Part shown: positions 25,686 to 32,678 of the stretch, piece by piece
Layout of the letters: each line of letters begins with the position of its first letter
Numbering within the stretch: the first letter of the stretch is position 1
DNA from: an uncultured Pelagibacteraceae bacterium
GTDB taxonomy: Bacteria; Pseudomonadota; Alphaproteobacteria; Pelagibacterales; AG-422-B15
Assembly (NCBI GenBank): GCA_902610585.1
Contig: CACLWE010000012.1
Span: forward strand, 1 to 32,678
DNA: 32,678 nt
Direction of reading: 5' to 3'
The notes under the pieces: model-generated
What the model was told of the DNA's origin: nothing
The model's input: only the letters and a program-made list of their open reading frames with translations
Database searches by the model: none
Program-made: the position numbers and the translations under genes

Positions 25686-26721
25686 TAAAATTTAATTTGC
25701 CAATATAACTAACTTTTTTATTTATTTTTTTTGAATTCACTAAATATCCAATAATACTGTATTTAAGTTTGTGGCTTTTAATTGATTTTTCAAATTGATT
25801 TAACTTTGTTCTATCTAAGATTACTATCATACCATATCCACAATTAAATGTTTTTAACATTTCATTTTGCGTTACCCCAAAGCTCTGTATCCATTTAAAT
25901 ATTGTTGGCAAATTAAAGTTTTCTAGATTTATTTTTGCTGAAACATTTTTATTTAATGACCTTGGTAAATTTTCTGTTATTCCTCCACCAGTAATATGAG
26001 CGCATGTTTTTATTATTTTTTTTGCGTACATTTCAAGTATTGGACTTACGTATATCTCTGTCGGCTTGAGTAATAGTTCACCAATAGTTTTATTTTTTTC
26101 TATCTTCTTATTTAATTTTATTTTATTTTGTTTGATTATCTTTCTTACAAGAGAATATCCATTAGAGTGAAGGCCTGATGATGAAATTCCTATAATAAGA
26201 TCATTTTCTTTTAATTTTGGACTTGCTTTAACTTCCCCGCTCTTAACTCCTACACAAAATCCAGCAAGATCATACTTATCGTTTGAATCAACTTCTGGAT
26301 GTTCGGCTGTTTCTCCACCTAGCAGTGAACAATTGGACATTTTGCATCCCTCAATAATGCCCCTTATAATCTCTTTACCTTTAGATATATCTAATTTTCC
26401 AGTTGAAATATAGTCTAAGAAAAAAAGAGGTTTAGCCTGATCAACTATTAAGTCGTTCACGCACATGGCAACTAGGTCAATGCCAATTGTCTTATGGTTC
26501 CTCATCATGCGGGCAATCTCAATTTTTGTTCCAACCCCATCGGTTGCACCGACAAGAATTGGTCTTTTTATTTTTGGATCAAGAATATATTGACCAGAAA
26601 ATCCACCAATATTGGATTTTTTAAGATTTTTGTCTTTACGAATTATATTTTTAATTTCAGATACAAATTTATTTCCTTTATTTATGCTTACGCCTGAACT
26701 TGAGTATGATAGCTTCTTCAT
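25678..26721 (-). CDS. purM: Phosphoribosylformylglycinamidine cyclo-ligase (AIR synthetase)
   Basis: Fifth step of purine synthesis, ATP-dependent ring closure to AIR. 347 residues. YSSSGVSINKGNKF, the GATDGVGTKIEIA block, the NDLIVDQAKPLFFLDY segment, GGETAEHP and GISSSGLHSNGYSLVRK are diagnostic; HITGGGITENLPR is the conserved C-terminal block. It starts only 15 bases from the divergent DUF2066 gene, so its promoter must lie partly inside that gene. Confidence 0.97.
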   Translation of the reverse strand: MKKLSYSSSGVSINKGNKFVSEIKNIIRKDKNLKKSNIGGFSGQYILDPKIKRPILVGATDGVGTKIEIARMMRNHKTIGIDLVAMCVNDLIVDQAKPLFFLDYISTGKLDISKGKEIIRGIIEGCKMSNCSLLGGETAEHPEVDSNDKYDLAGFCVGVKSGEVKASPKLKENDLIIGISSSGLHSNGYSLVRKIIKQNKIKLNKKIEKNKTIGELLLKPTEIYVSPILEMYAKKIIKTCAHITGGGITENLPRSLNKNVSAKINLENFNLPTIFKWIQSFGVTQNEMLKTFNCGYGMIVILDRTKLNQFEKSIKSHKLKYSIIGYLVNSKKINKKVSYIGKLNFND

Positions 26722-26736
26722 TTAGATTTCTTATAT

Positions 26737-27816
26737 ATGATTTTTAATTCCAATACTAAGCAAATAAGCTTTGTGATTGTTTTTTTATTTGCTCTTATAA
26801 ATTCCTGTCTCGCTAATGAAAATGTAGATTTTTTTTCATCATCTGGCATAAAGGTAAATTTATCTTTTTCAAATGAGACTGATATTAGAAATACTGCTAT
26901 ATCTAAAGCTGAAGAAATTGCCTTTAAAAGAGTTTCAGTTAAACTTCTTACACCAGAGGATTATAAAAAACTAAGCAAATTAAAAGATATTGATATTTCT
27001 TATTTTGTAGAAAGCATTGAGTTTGTTGATGAAAAAATTTCTACAGAAACTTATCTTGGTGAGTTTAATATATATTTTAGTCCATTTCGTATCAAAGAAT
27101 TCTACAAATCGAATTCCTTGACATTTTCTGAGGTAAGTTCTCAAAACATCACAGTCAATGTAGCATTTTCAAATTCTAATCAATTTTTTATTCTTTTTAA
27201 TTTGTGGAACACTGAATGGGAAAAAATTAAAAATATAGGCAATAAAATGAACTTAGATATAAAGACCTTTTCACAGACTGAAATGGGCAATAATGATTTA
27301 TCTAATTTTTTGGAAAATAAAGACATAGAAGGAAATAATTTAAATGACGAAAATGATATAATATTAATATGGTGTAGCCCTATCTATGAAAAATTAAATG
27401 AGCTTAGATTTGATTTAATAATAAAGTTTAATTTGAATCAAAAAGAAAAGATAATTAGAAAGAGTTATTTGACTGATTATTCTTTATTTAGGGATGATAT
27501 TTTCGTACCATTAATTGAGGATATAAAAAATGAACTTTTACTTACATGGATTGACCTAACTAAACAATCCGATGAGGTTTATAGGTTTAAGTTCGTATAC
27601 GATATTGAAAATATTTCTGATTGGGTTGAGTTACAAAATCGACTTCAATCAATAAGACTTTTAGAACAATATAAGCCGTCTTTATTTACTTCAGATAAGG
27701 TTGAGGGGTATGTGGATTTTTTAGGAAATGGAGATAAATTTGTTCTTCTACTTTCTCAAAATAAAATTAATGCAGTAAATCTTGGACCATATTATAGAAT
27801 TTCATTAGATGATTAA
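26737..27816 (+). CDS. DUF2066-type exported protein
   Basis: 359 residues with a signal peptide (hydrophobic about 9-24, LINSCLANE). The mature part starts with FSSSGIKVNLSFSNETDIRNTAISKAEEIAFKRVSVKLLTPEDY, the recognisable start of DUF2066, a proteobacterial periplasmic family of unknown function. The Cys in NSCLAN could suggest a lipoprotein but does not make a good lipobox. In many alphaproteobacteria this gene lies divergent from purM and before the phosphatidyltransferase and hda, exactly as here. Overlaps the next gene by 8 bases. Confidence 0.75.
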   Translation: MIFNSNTKQISFVIVFLFALINSCLANENVDFFSSSGIKVNLSFSNETDIRNTAISKAEEIAFKRVSVKLLTPEDYKKLSKLKDIDISYFVESIEFVDEKISTETYLGEFNIYFSPFRIKEFYKSNSLTFSEVSSQNITVNVAFSNSNQFFILFNLWNTEWEKIKNIGNKMNLDIKTFSQTEMGNNDLSNFLENKDIEGNNLNDENDIILIWCSPIYEKLNELRFDLIIKFNLNQKEKIIRKSYLTDYSLFRDDIFVPLIEDIKNELLLTWIDLTKQSDEVYRFKFVYDIENISDWVELQNRLQSIRLLEQYKPSLFTSDKVEGYVDFLGNGDKFVLLLSQNKINAVNLGPYYRISLDD

Positions 27817-28354
27817 AAATTTGCCAAATTTTATATCAATTTACCGTTTGGTTACTATTCCATTTGTTGCCTGGTTTCTTTTAGAAGAATTATATACTTA
27901 TGCGGCTTTATTTACTCTTTTAATTGCTGTAAGTGATTTTTTAGATGGATTTATCGCAAGATATTTTAAAGTTCAAAGTGAACTAGGTTCATATTTAGAT
28001 GCAATTGCTGATAAAGCATTCGTAATTTCGATTTTTATACTCATTGGAAATCTCGCGTTGTTACCTGTATTCATAATCATAATAGTAATTTCAAGAGATA
28101 TAATTATTTTGGGGTCGTTTGCAGTCACTTTTTTGGTTGGTAAAAAAATTGAGGTTAAACCAACTAAAATTAGTAAATTAAATACATTCTTTCAGTTTTG
28201 TCTTGTTATTGCGACCATGCTTAGCAATATCAACGGATATGAGAAACATTTCACTGCATTAATGTTACACGAAGTATTAATTATTATTGTATTGATATGC
28301 ACTCTGTTATCTTTAGTAAATTATATAAATTATTGGTTTAAAAACATAAACTAA
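27809..28354 (+). CDS. CDP-alcohol phosphatidyltransferase (PgsA-like)
   Basis: 181 residues and several membrane helices. The family signature DGx2ARx8Gx3Dx3D is complete in LDGFIARYFKVQSELGSYLDAIADKA. The N-terminus IKNLPNFISIYRLVTIPFVAWFLL is PgsA-like. It would join CDP-diacylglycerol to an alcohol such as glycerol-3-phosphate, or phosphatidylglycerol for the cardiolipin-synthase variant; sequence alone does not decide. It lies between DUF2066 and hda, a conserved position in alphaproteobacteria, with hda following directly. Confidence 0.9.
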   Translation: MIKNLPNFISIYRLVTIPFVAWFLLEELYTYAALFTLLIAVSDFLDGFIARYFKVQSELGSYLDAIADKAFVISIFILIGNLALLPVFIIIIVISRDIIILGSFAVTFLVGKKIEVKPTKISKLNTFFQFCLVIATMLSNINGYEKHFTALMLHEVLIIIVLICTLLSLVNYINYWFKNIN

Positions 28355-29002
28355 ATGGAAAAAGGACAATTAATCTTTAATTTAAAAAATATAGAAACTT
28401 ATGATCCTGAGGATTTTTATATTAGTAAAAGTAATTTTAATGTTTCAACTTTACTAAAATCATCACAGGACTGGTTCAATAAATCAGCTGTAATATTTGG
28501 GCAAAAAAAATCAGGTAAAACACATCTTTTAAATATATGGTCAGGCTACAACAATGCTAATTTAATTAATTGCCTTGATGTGCAAAGCTGGCATGACATT
28601 TCGTTTAATACTAATGTAGCTATTGATGATTTTCATAATTTAAAAGATGAAGAGGGTTTTTTTCATTTCTATAATAGTTTAATTTTACAAAAGAAAATAA
28701 TTTTAGTAACAGTTGATATAAATTCAAATTTTAAAATCAAACTAAAAGACTTGAATTCAAGGTTTAAATCCTTTACTTCATCTAAAATCGAAGATCCAGA
28801 GGATGATCTCTTAAAAGCCATAATCATGAAGTATTTTAGTAATGCCCAAGTTCAAGTTGACAAAAATGTAATTGAATATCTATTAAAGAGGGTAGATCGT
28901 GATTATCAAAAATTATATAATATTCTTGAAAAAATTGATATTCTATCCTTGCAAAGAAAATCAAAAATAACAACACATCTCATCCGAGATATAATGACTT
29001 AA
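28355..29002 (+). CDS. hda: DnaA regulatory inactivator Hda (DnaA-like ATPase)
   Basis: 215 residues, a DnaA-type AAA+ protein without the DNA-binding domain. QLIFNL at residues 5-10 fits the beta-clamp-binding motif that Hda uses to reach the clamp. Walker A is GQKKSGKT (49-56), and VAIDDFHNL near 88-96 is the Walker B region. Known role in the family: with the clamp it stimulates DnaA-ATP hydrolysis and prevents over-initiation. The ATG follows directly on the preceding stop. The last 23 bases overlap the convergent rnd gene. Confidence 0.88.
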   Translation: MEKGQLIFNLKNIETYDPEDFYISKSNFNVSTLLKSSQDWFNKSAVIFGQKKSGKTHLLNIWSGYNNANLINCLDVQSWHDISFNTNVAIDDFHNLKDEEGFFHFYNSLILQKKIILVTVDINSNFKIKLKDLNSRFKSFTSSKIEDPEDDLLKAIIMKYFSNAQVQVDKNVIEYLLKRVDRDYQKLYNILEKIDILSLQRKSKITTHLIRDIMT

Positions 29003-29813
29003 CATAACTCTCAAAAACTTCTAAATGTTGATCATTTTTATTTTTACCTTTTTTTAATTCTCCAAGTCTATTTTTACTTGCTCTTATAAGATTTTTATCA
29101 GAAACAATCCAATTACGAGGAAGGTCATCTTTTTGGGCATAAGTTTCTCTCCATTCTGAAAATTTTTTAATTAGTTTTTTTTCATTTTTTGAAAAATTTT
29201 TGATTTTTATTCTTTTATAGGATTTTTTAGTGTTGTAGACATCTTTGGTATCTAAATGGTCTTCGATTATTTTTTTTATTTTTTTTACGAGATTTCTTTT
29301 TTTAATTTTTTGCAATAAGTTTACATAAATTTTAGGCAAATAATACACATCGTTAATTGCATAATTAATTTGCTCGGATGATAAAGGTCTCTTAGTCCAA
29401 TCAGAAACTTGATGTTTTTTTGAAAGTTTTATTTTGAATAGTTTTTCTACTAAACTAGTATATCCGATTGTTTGTCCTCCATAAATTGAATTATAAGCAA
29501 TTTGAGTATCAAAAACATTTACAACACTAATTTCAAAAGCATAGTTTAATACCTCGATATCTTGTCGAGCAGAGTGAATAACTTTCAATATCTTTTTTGA
29601 TGTGAGTATTTTTCTAAAATTTTCGAAGTTCATTTTTTCCCCTGATAACATATCAATTAAGAATTCTTTTCTTTGAGTTTTAATTTGAATAGTGCATAAA
29701 ATTGGCCAATATGTATTATCTCTTTTGAATTCGGTATCTAGGAAGATAATTTTATACTTATTCAATAATTTACATAGCTTCTCGAGGGATTTATTATCTT
29801 GGACTATTTTCAT
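28980..29813 (-). CDS. rnd: Ribonuclease D, short form
   Basis: 3'-5' exoribonuclease that trims tRNA and other RNA 3' ends. 277 residues, about 100 fewer than E. coli. The DEDDy exonuclease domain is complete: Asp26/Glu28 in FLDTEF, Asp85 in HSARQDIEVL, and the YAINDVYYLPKIY motif near 151-163. One HRDC domain follows (KKFSEWRETYAQKDDLPRNWIVSDKNL). The second HRDC domain of RNase D is missing. Ends in overlap with hda and is divergent from aspS. Confidence 0.92.
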   Translation of the reverse strand: MKIVQDNKSLEKLCKLLNKYKIIFLDTEFKRDNTYWPILCTIQIKTQRKEFLIDMLSGEKMNFENFRKILTSKKILKVIHSARQDIEVLNYAFEISVVNVFDTQIAYNSIYGGQTIGYTSLVEKLFKIKLSKKHQVSDWTKRPLSSEQINYAINDVYYLPKIYVNLLQKIKKRNLVKKIKKIIEDHLDTKDVYNTKKSYKRIKIKNFSKNEKKLIKKFSEWRETYAQKDDLPRNWIVSDKNLIRASKNRLGELKKGKNKNDQHLEVFESYVKSLYLG

Positions 29814-29820
29814 AAATCAA

Positions 29821-29826
29821 ACTATA
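29821..29826 (-). promoter_or_regulatory. Candidate −10 box for rnd (leaderless)
   Basis: Reads TATAGT on the minus strand, beginning 13 bases before the rnd ATG, with no Shine-Dalgarno. It lies in the 33-base divergent gap with aspS. Confidence 0.4.
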
Positions 29827-29846
29827 TATGATCCTTAATTAAAAGT

Positions 29847-31643
29847 ATGAATAAATATAGAACGCACAATTGTAACCAGCTTAGATTAGAAGATGCTGGT
29901 TCTAAAGTATCATTAGCTGGGTGGATAAATAGAAAAAGAGATCACGGCAATGTACTATTTGTTGACTTAAGGGATCATTATGGCGTTACTCAATGTGTAA
30001 TTGAGAAAACAAATACTAAATTGCTAAACTTAGTAGACAGCTTAAGAGTTGAGACCGTTATTAAAATTGATGGCACCGTTATAAAAAGAGAGCCTGATAC
30101 TATTAATAAATCATTAAATACAGGGACCATTGAAATTGCAGTTGATAATGTAGAAGTATTATCTGAGGCAAAGGAGTTGCCTATGCCAGTTTTCGGCGAA
30201 AACGACTACCCAGAAGAAATTAGATTGAAGTATCGATTTCTTGATATTCGAAGAGAGGAATTGCATAAAAATATTGTTTTAAGATCCTCAATTATTTCCC
30301 ACATTAGAAAGCTCATGTCTGACGCTGGTTTTTTAGAAATGCAAACACCAATACTTACAGCTTCTAGTCCAGAAGGGGCTAGAGATTACTTGGTACCAAG
30401 CAGGATACATCCAGGAAAATTTTACGCTCTTCCTCAAGCCCCACAGCAATTTAAGCAATTAATTATGGCGGGAGGATTTGATAAATATTTTCAAATAGCC
30501 CCTTGTTTTAGAGATGAAGATGCAAGAGCAGATAGAAGTCCTGGCGAATTTTATCAATTAGATATGGAAATGGCATTTGTCGAGCAAGATGATGTATTTA
30601 ACGCCATTGAACCCATTTTACATTCTGTGTTTACAACTTTTTCTGATTTTAAGGTTACAGAAACACCTTTTCCAAGAATTACATATGCCGATGCTATGAG
30701 CAGGTATGGAACAGACAAACCTGACCTTAGAAATCCAATAAATATTTCTAATTTAACTAAGGAATTTAATGATGACAAAGTTGAATTTAGTGCATTTAAA
30801 AAAATTATAGAAGAGGGGGGCGAGGTTATTGGAATACCAGCACCTGACTCGAGTCAAAAACCTAGAAGTTTTTTTGATAATCTAAATAATTGGGCAAGAA
30901 AAGAAATGAATGCTGCTGGTTTAGGTTATATTGTTTTTGATAAAAGCTCTTCTGGCGTAGAAGGAAAGGGACCTATTGCAAAATTTATCCCCTCTGAAAT
31001 TCAAGAAATGATATTAAACAAAGCAGGTCTTAAGGCCGGAGACTCAATTTTCTTTGCATGTGCTAAAGGCAAAGAAGTTTATGATATTGCTGCTGCAGCC
31101 AGAGATAAAATTGCAATAGATCTGGATCTAATTGAAAAGGGAGTATTTAAGTTTTGTTGGATTGTTGATTTTCCCATGTATGAAAAGGATAAAGAAACTG
31201 GAAAAATTGATTTTAGTCATAATCCTTTCTCAATGCCACAAGGTGGATTAGAAGCCCTCAATAATTCAGATCCTTTAAATATTTTAGGTTATCAATATGA
31301 TATTGTTTGTAATGGCGTTGAGCTGTCATCAGGCGCTATACGAAATCATATTCCAGAAATTATGTATAGGGCCTTTGAAATAGCTGGCTACAGTAAGGAT
31401 CAAGTGCATGAAAAATTTGGAGGCATGATAAACGCTTTTACTTATGGCGTACCTCCTCATGGCGGCATTGCACCAGGAATAGATAGAATAGTCATGCTGC
31501 TTGCTCAAGAAAAAAATATTCGTGAGGTAATATTGTTCCCAATGAATCAACAGGCCCAGGATCTGATGATGCTGGCTCCCGCTGAAGTCGATAAGACTAC
31601 ACTTGATGAGTTGAATTTAGAACTTAAACCAACTAATGAATAG
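29847..31643 (+). CDS. aspS: Aspartyl-tRNA synthetase
   Basis: Class II synthetase, bacterial type, 598 residues. N-terminal OB anticodon domain ([14 protein letters not shown] ... [19 protein letters not shown]), catalytic motif 2 [19 protein letters not shown], the bacterial GAD insertion (about 290-420), and motif 3 [14 protein letters not shown]. His33 in RKRDHG matches a residue reported to mark non-discriminating enzymes (Pseudomonas aeruginosa His31), so it may also charge tRNA-Asn for later conversion by GatCAB. That reading is inference. Ends 1 base from the convergent nrdJ stop. Confidence 0.97.
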   Translation: MNKYRTHNCNQLRLEDAGSKVSLAGWINRKRDHGNVLFVDLRDHYGVTQCVIEKTNTKLLNLVDSLRVETVIKIDGTVIKREPDTINKSLNTGTIEIAVDNVEVLSEAKELPMPVFGENDYPEEIRLKYRFLDIRREELHKNIVLRSSIISHIRKLMSDAGFLEMQTPILTASSPEGARDYLVPSRIHPGKFYALPQAPQQFKQLIMAGGFDKYFQIAPCFRDEDARADRSPGEFYQLDMEMAFVEQDDVFNAIEPILHSVFTTFSDFKVTETPFPRITYADAMSRYGTDKPDLRNPINISNLTKEFNDDKVEFSAFKKIIEEGGEVIGIPAPDSSQKPRSFFDNLNNWARKEMNAAGLGYIVFDKSSSGVEGKGPIAKFIPSEIQEMILNKAGLKAGDSIFFACAKGKEVYDIAAAARDKIAIDLDLIEKGVFKFCWIVDFPMYEKDKETGKIDFSHNPFSMPQGGLEALNNSDPLNILGYQYDIVCNGVELSSGAIRNHIPEIMYRAFEIAGYSKDQVHEKFGGMINAFTYGVPPHGGIAPGIDRIVMLLAQEKNIREVILFPMNQQAQDLMMLAPAEVDKTTLDELNLELKPTNE

Positions 31644-31644
31644 A

Positions 31645-32678
31645 TTATGAGCAGCCAGTTGTGGCGCCACATGTATCGCATTTTAAGCAAGTGCCATTTC
31701 TAACAAGTGTAAAAGAGCCACACTCAGGACAGGCGTCACCTTCGTAGCCCATCATTCTTGCAGCCTGAACTCTACTCATTGATTGATCAGATGTAGAACC
31801 TGAGCTTACCGCTGCACTAATTGGTGCTTGCTCGGCTGACACAGTTTCCATGTTTCCGTTTGAACTAACTACCGAAAGTCCATCCTGGCCTCGTAAGTAA
31901 CCCTGGCTTGAAACTTTTTTAACTAGCTTCCAGGGAATTTCATTGCTTTTTAACGTTCCCTCCTCAGCTCCAGTTCCAAGTGAGAAGTCAACATCAGTAT
32001 TATCAGCATGTGCCAGATCATTTCTGCCTAAGTAAGAAACAGCGAGTTCTCTGAATACATAATCTAAAATAGATGTTGCATTTTTAATTCTATTATTACC
32101 TTGCACCACCCCGGCTGGGTCAAATCTAGTAAAAGTGTAAGCTTCCACGTACTCTTCTAGCGGAACTCCATATTGAAGACCAATTGATATTGCGATTGCA
32201 AAATTATTCATCAGACTCCTTAGGAAAGCTCCTTCTTTATGCATATCAATAAAGATTTCACCCAAGCTGCCATCCTCATATTCTCCAGTATGAAGATAAA
32301 CTTTATGACCTCCTACAATAGCTTTTTGAATGTACCCTTTTCTTCTATCAGGAACTTTATTTCTTGAACCGTATACAACAGAATTTATAGCCTCTTTAGC
32401 AACAGCAATTGTTCTATCAATTTGGTTTTCAGGTTGTTCTATTTCTTCCTCAACATCCTCATCAACAAGTTTTGATGCAAGTGGTTGACTTAATTTTGAG
32501 CCATCACGATAGAGAGCATTTGCTTTGGTGCCAAGTTTCCATGACATTAGATAAGCTTCATTACAATCTTCTACATCAGATTCTGCAGGCATGTTGATCG
32601 TTTTTGATATTCGGTTCTCTTTCAATTCATATACTCTTGGGATGGAGTTCTGCAAAGAGAAACTGAATTTCTCAGAAG
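31645..32678 (-). CDS. nrdJ: B12-dependent (class II) ribonucleotide reductase, C-terminal part
   Basis: Adenosylcobalamin-dependent reduction of ribonucleotides to deoxyribonucleotides. Only about the last 344 residues are in the window; the frame stays open to the right edge, so the gene continues beyond it. [45 protein letters not shown] and [16 protein letters not shown] are typical of the long alphaproteobacterial NrdJ, and the tail [16 protein letters not shown] ... [14 protein letters not shown] holds the Cys zinc ribbon and the terminal Cys that re-reduces the active site. An apparent TTG start at 32655 is internal, not a true start. Implies a need for vitamin B12, made or taken up. 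Confidence 0.95.
   Translation of the reverse strand, partial: SEKFSFSLQNSIPRVYELKENRISKTINMPAESDVEDCNEAYLMSWKLGTKANALYRDGSKLSQPLASKLVDEDVEEEIEQPENQIDRTIAVAKEAINSVVYGSRNKVPDRRKGYIQKAIVGGHKVYLHTGEYEDGSLGEIFIDMHKEGAFLRSLMNNFAIAISIGLQYGVPLEEYVEAYTFTRFDPAGVVQGNNRIKNATSILDYVFRELAVSYLGRNDLAHADNTDVDFSLGTGAEEGTLKSNEIPWKLVKKVSSQGYLRGQDGLSVVSSNGNMETVSAEQAPISAAVSSGSTSDQSMSRVQAARMMGYEGDACPECGSFTLVRNGTCLKCDTCGATTGCS

Noticed and set aside
32653-32655. TTG as start codon of the ribonucleotide reductase fragment
   Set aside because: The frame continues open to the window edge, and the family is far longer; this is an internal Leu codon.
1-32678. tRNA, rRNA, CRISPR, insertion sequence, prophage, riboswitch
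   Set aside because: The gaps between genes are almost all under 75 bases and contain no cloverleaf, spaced repeat array, transposase or conserved aptamer I can recognise.

Overview
The window is a strongly A+T-rich, very tightly packed stretch of bacterial core genome, carrying 34 genes with only two partial ones at the edges. It looks like a streamlined, free-living Gram-negative alphaproteobacterium, probably marine (SAR11-, HIMB59- or AEGEAN-169-like). The reasons are alphaproteobacterial-style gene orders (panB–TPR protein–bamB–der; rpsF–rpsR–rplI–dnaB–alr; lptF–lptG–lptD–surA–rsmA; purN–purM / DUF2066–phosphatidyltransferase–hda), lysine- and isoleucine-rich proteins, a photolyase and a B12-dependent ribonucleotide reductase. 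This lineage call is inference from gene content; no search was run. No tRNA, rRNA, CRISPR array, insertion sequence, phage or toxin–antitoxin module was recognised. No gene-free stretch exceeds 300 bases; the longest is 150 bases, between rplI and dnaB.

Layout. 1–2646: tail of an unidentified gene, a DNA photolyase, a one-helix membrane protein of unknown function and a cupin protein. 2704–6265 (+): panB, a YfgM-like TPR membrane protein, the BAM lipoprotein BamB and a shortened Der GTPase. 6258–13612 (−), reading leftward: rpsF, rpsR, rplI, dnaB, alr, an RND/MMPL exporter, cvpA and an atypical short-chain dehydrogenase. 13685–17462 (+): fatty-acid synthesis genes fabD, fabG, acpP, fabF, then gmk. 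17464–23143 (−): LPS export and outer-membrane biogenesis genes lptF, lptG, lptD, a short SurA-like chaperone, then rsmA. 23184–25123 (+): pepA and ndk. 25113–26721 (−): purM and purN. 26737–29002 (+): a DUF2066 protein, a CDP-alcohol phosphatidyltransferase and hda. 28980–29813 (−): rnd. 29847–31643 (+): aspS. 31645–32678 (−): C-terminal part of nrdJ, running off the right edge.

How it works together. Most genes serve envelope building (fatty acids via ACP, phospholipid head-group transfer, LPS transport, BAM complex, periplasmic chaperone, D-alanine for peptidoglycan) and information processing (ribosomal proteins, replicative helicase, Hda control of DnaA, rRNA methylation, tRNA charging, nucleotide supply). 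No new multi-gene system is evident. What stands out is reduction: Der has one GTPase domain instead of two, SurA has lost its parvulin domains, RNase D keeps one HRDC domain, and one SDR has lost its catalytic lysine. Convergent genes overlap or abut with no room for a terminator. Several operon-leading genes carry a −10 box about 12–14 bases before the start codon with no Shine-Dalgarno, which suggests leaderless transcripts.
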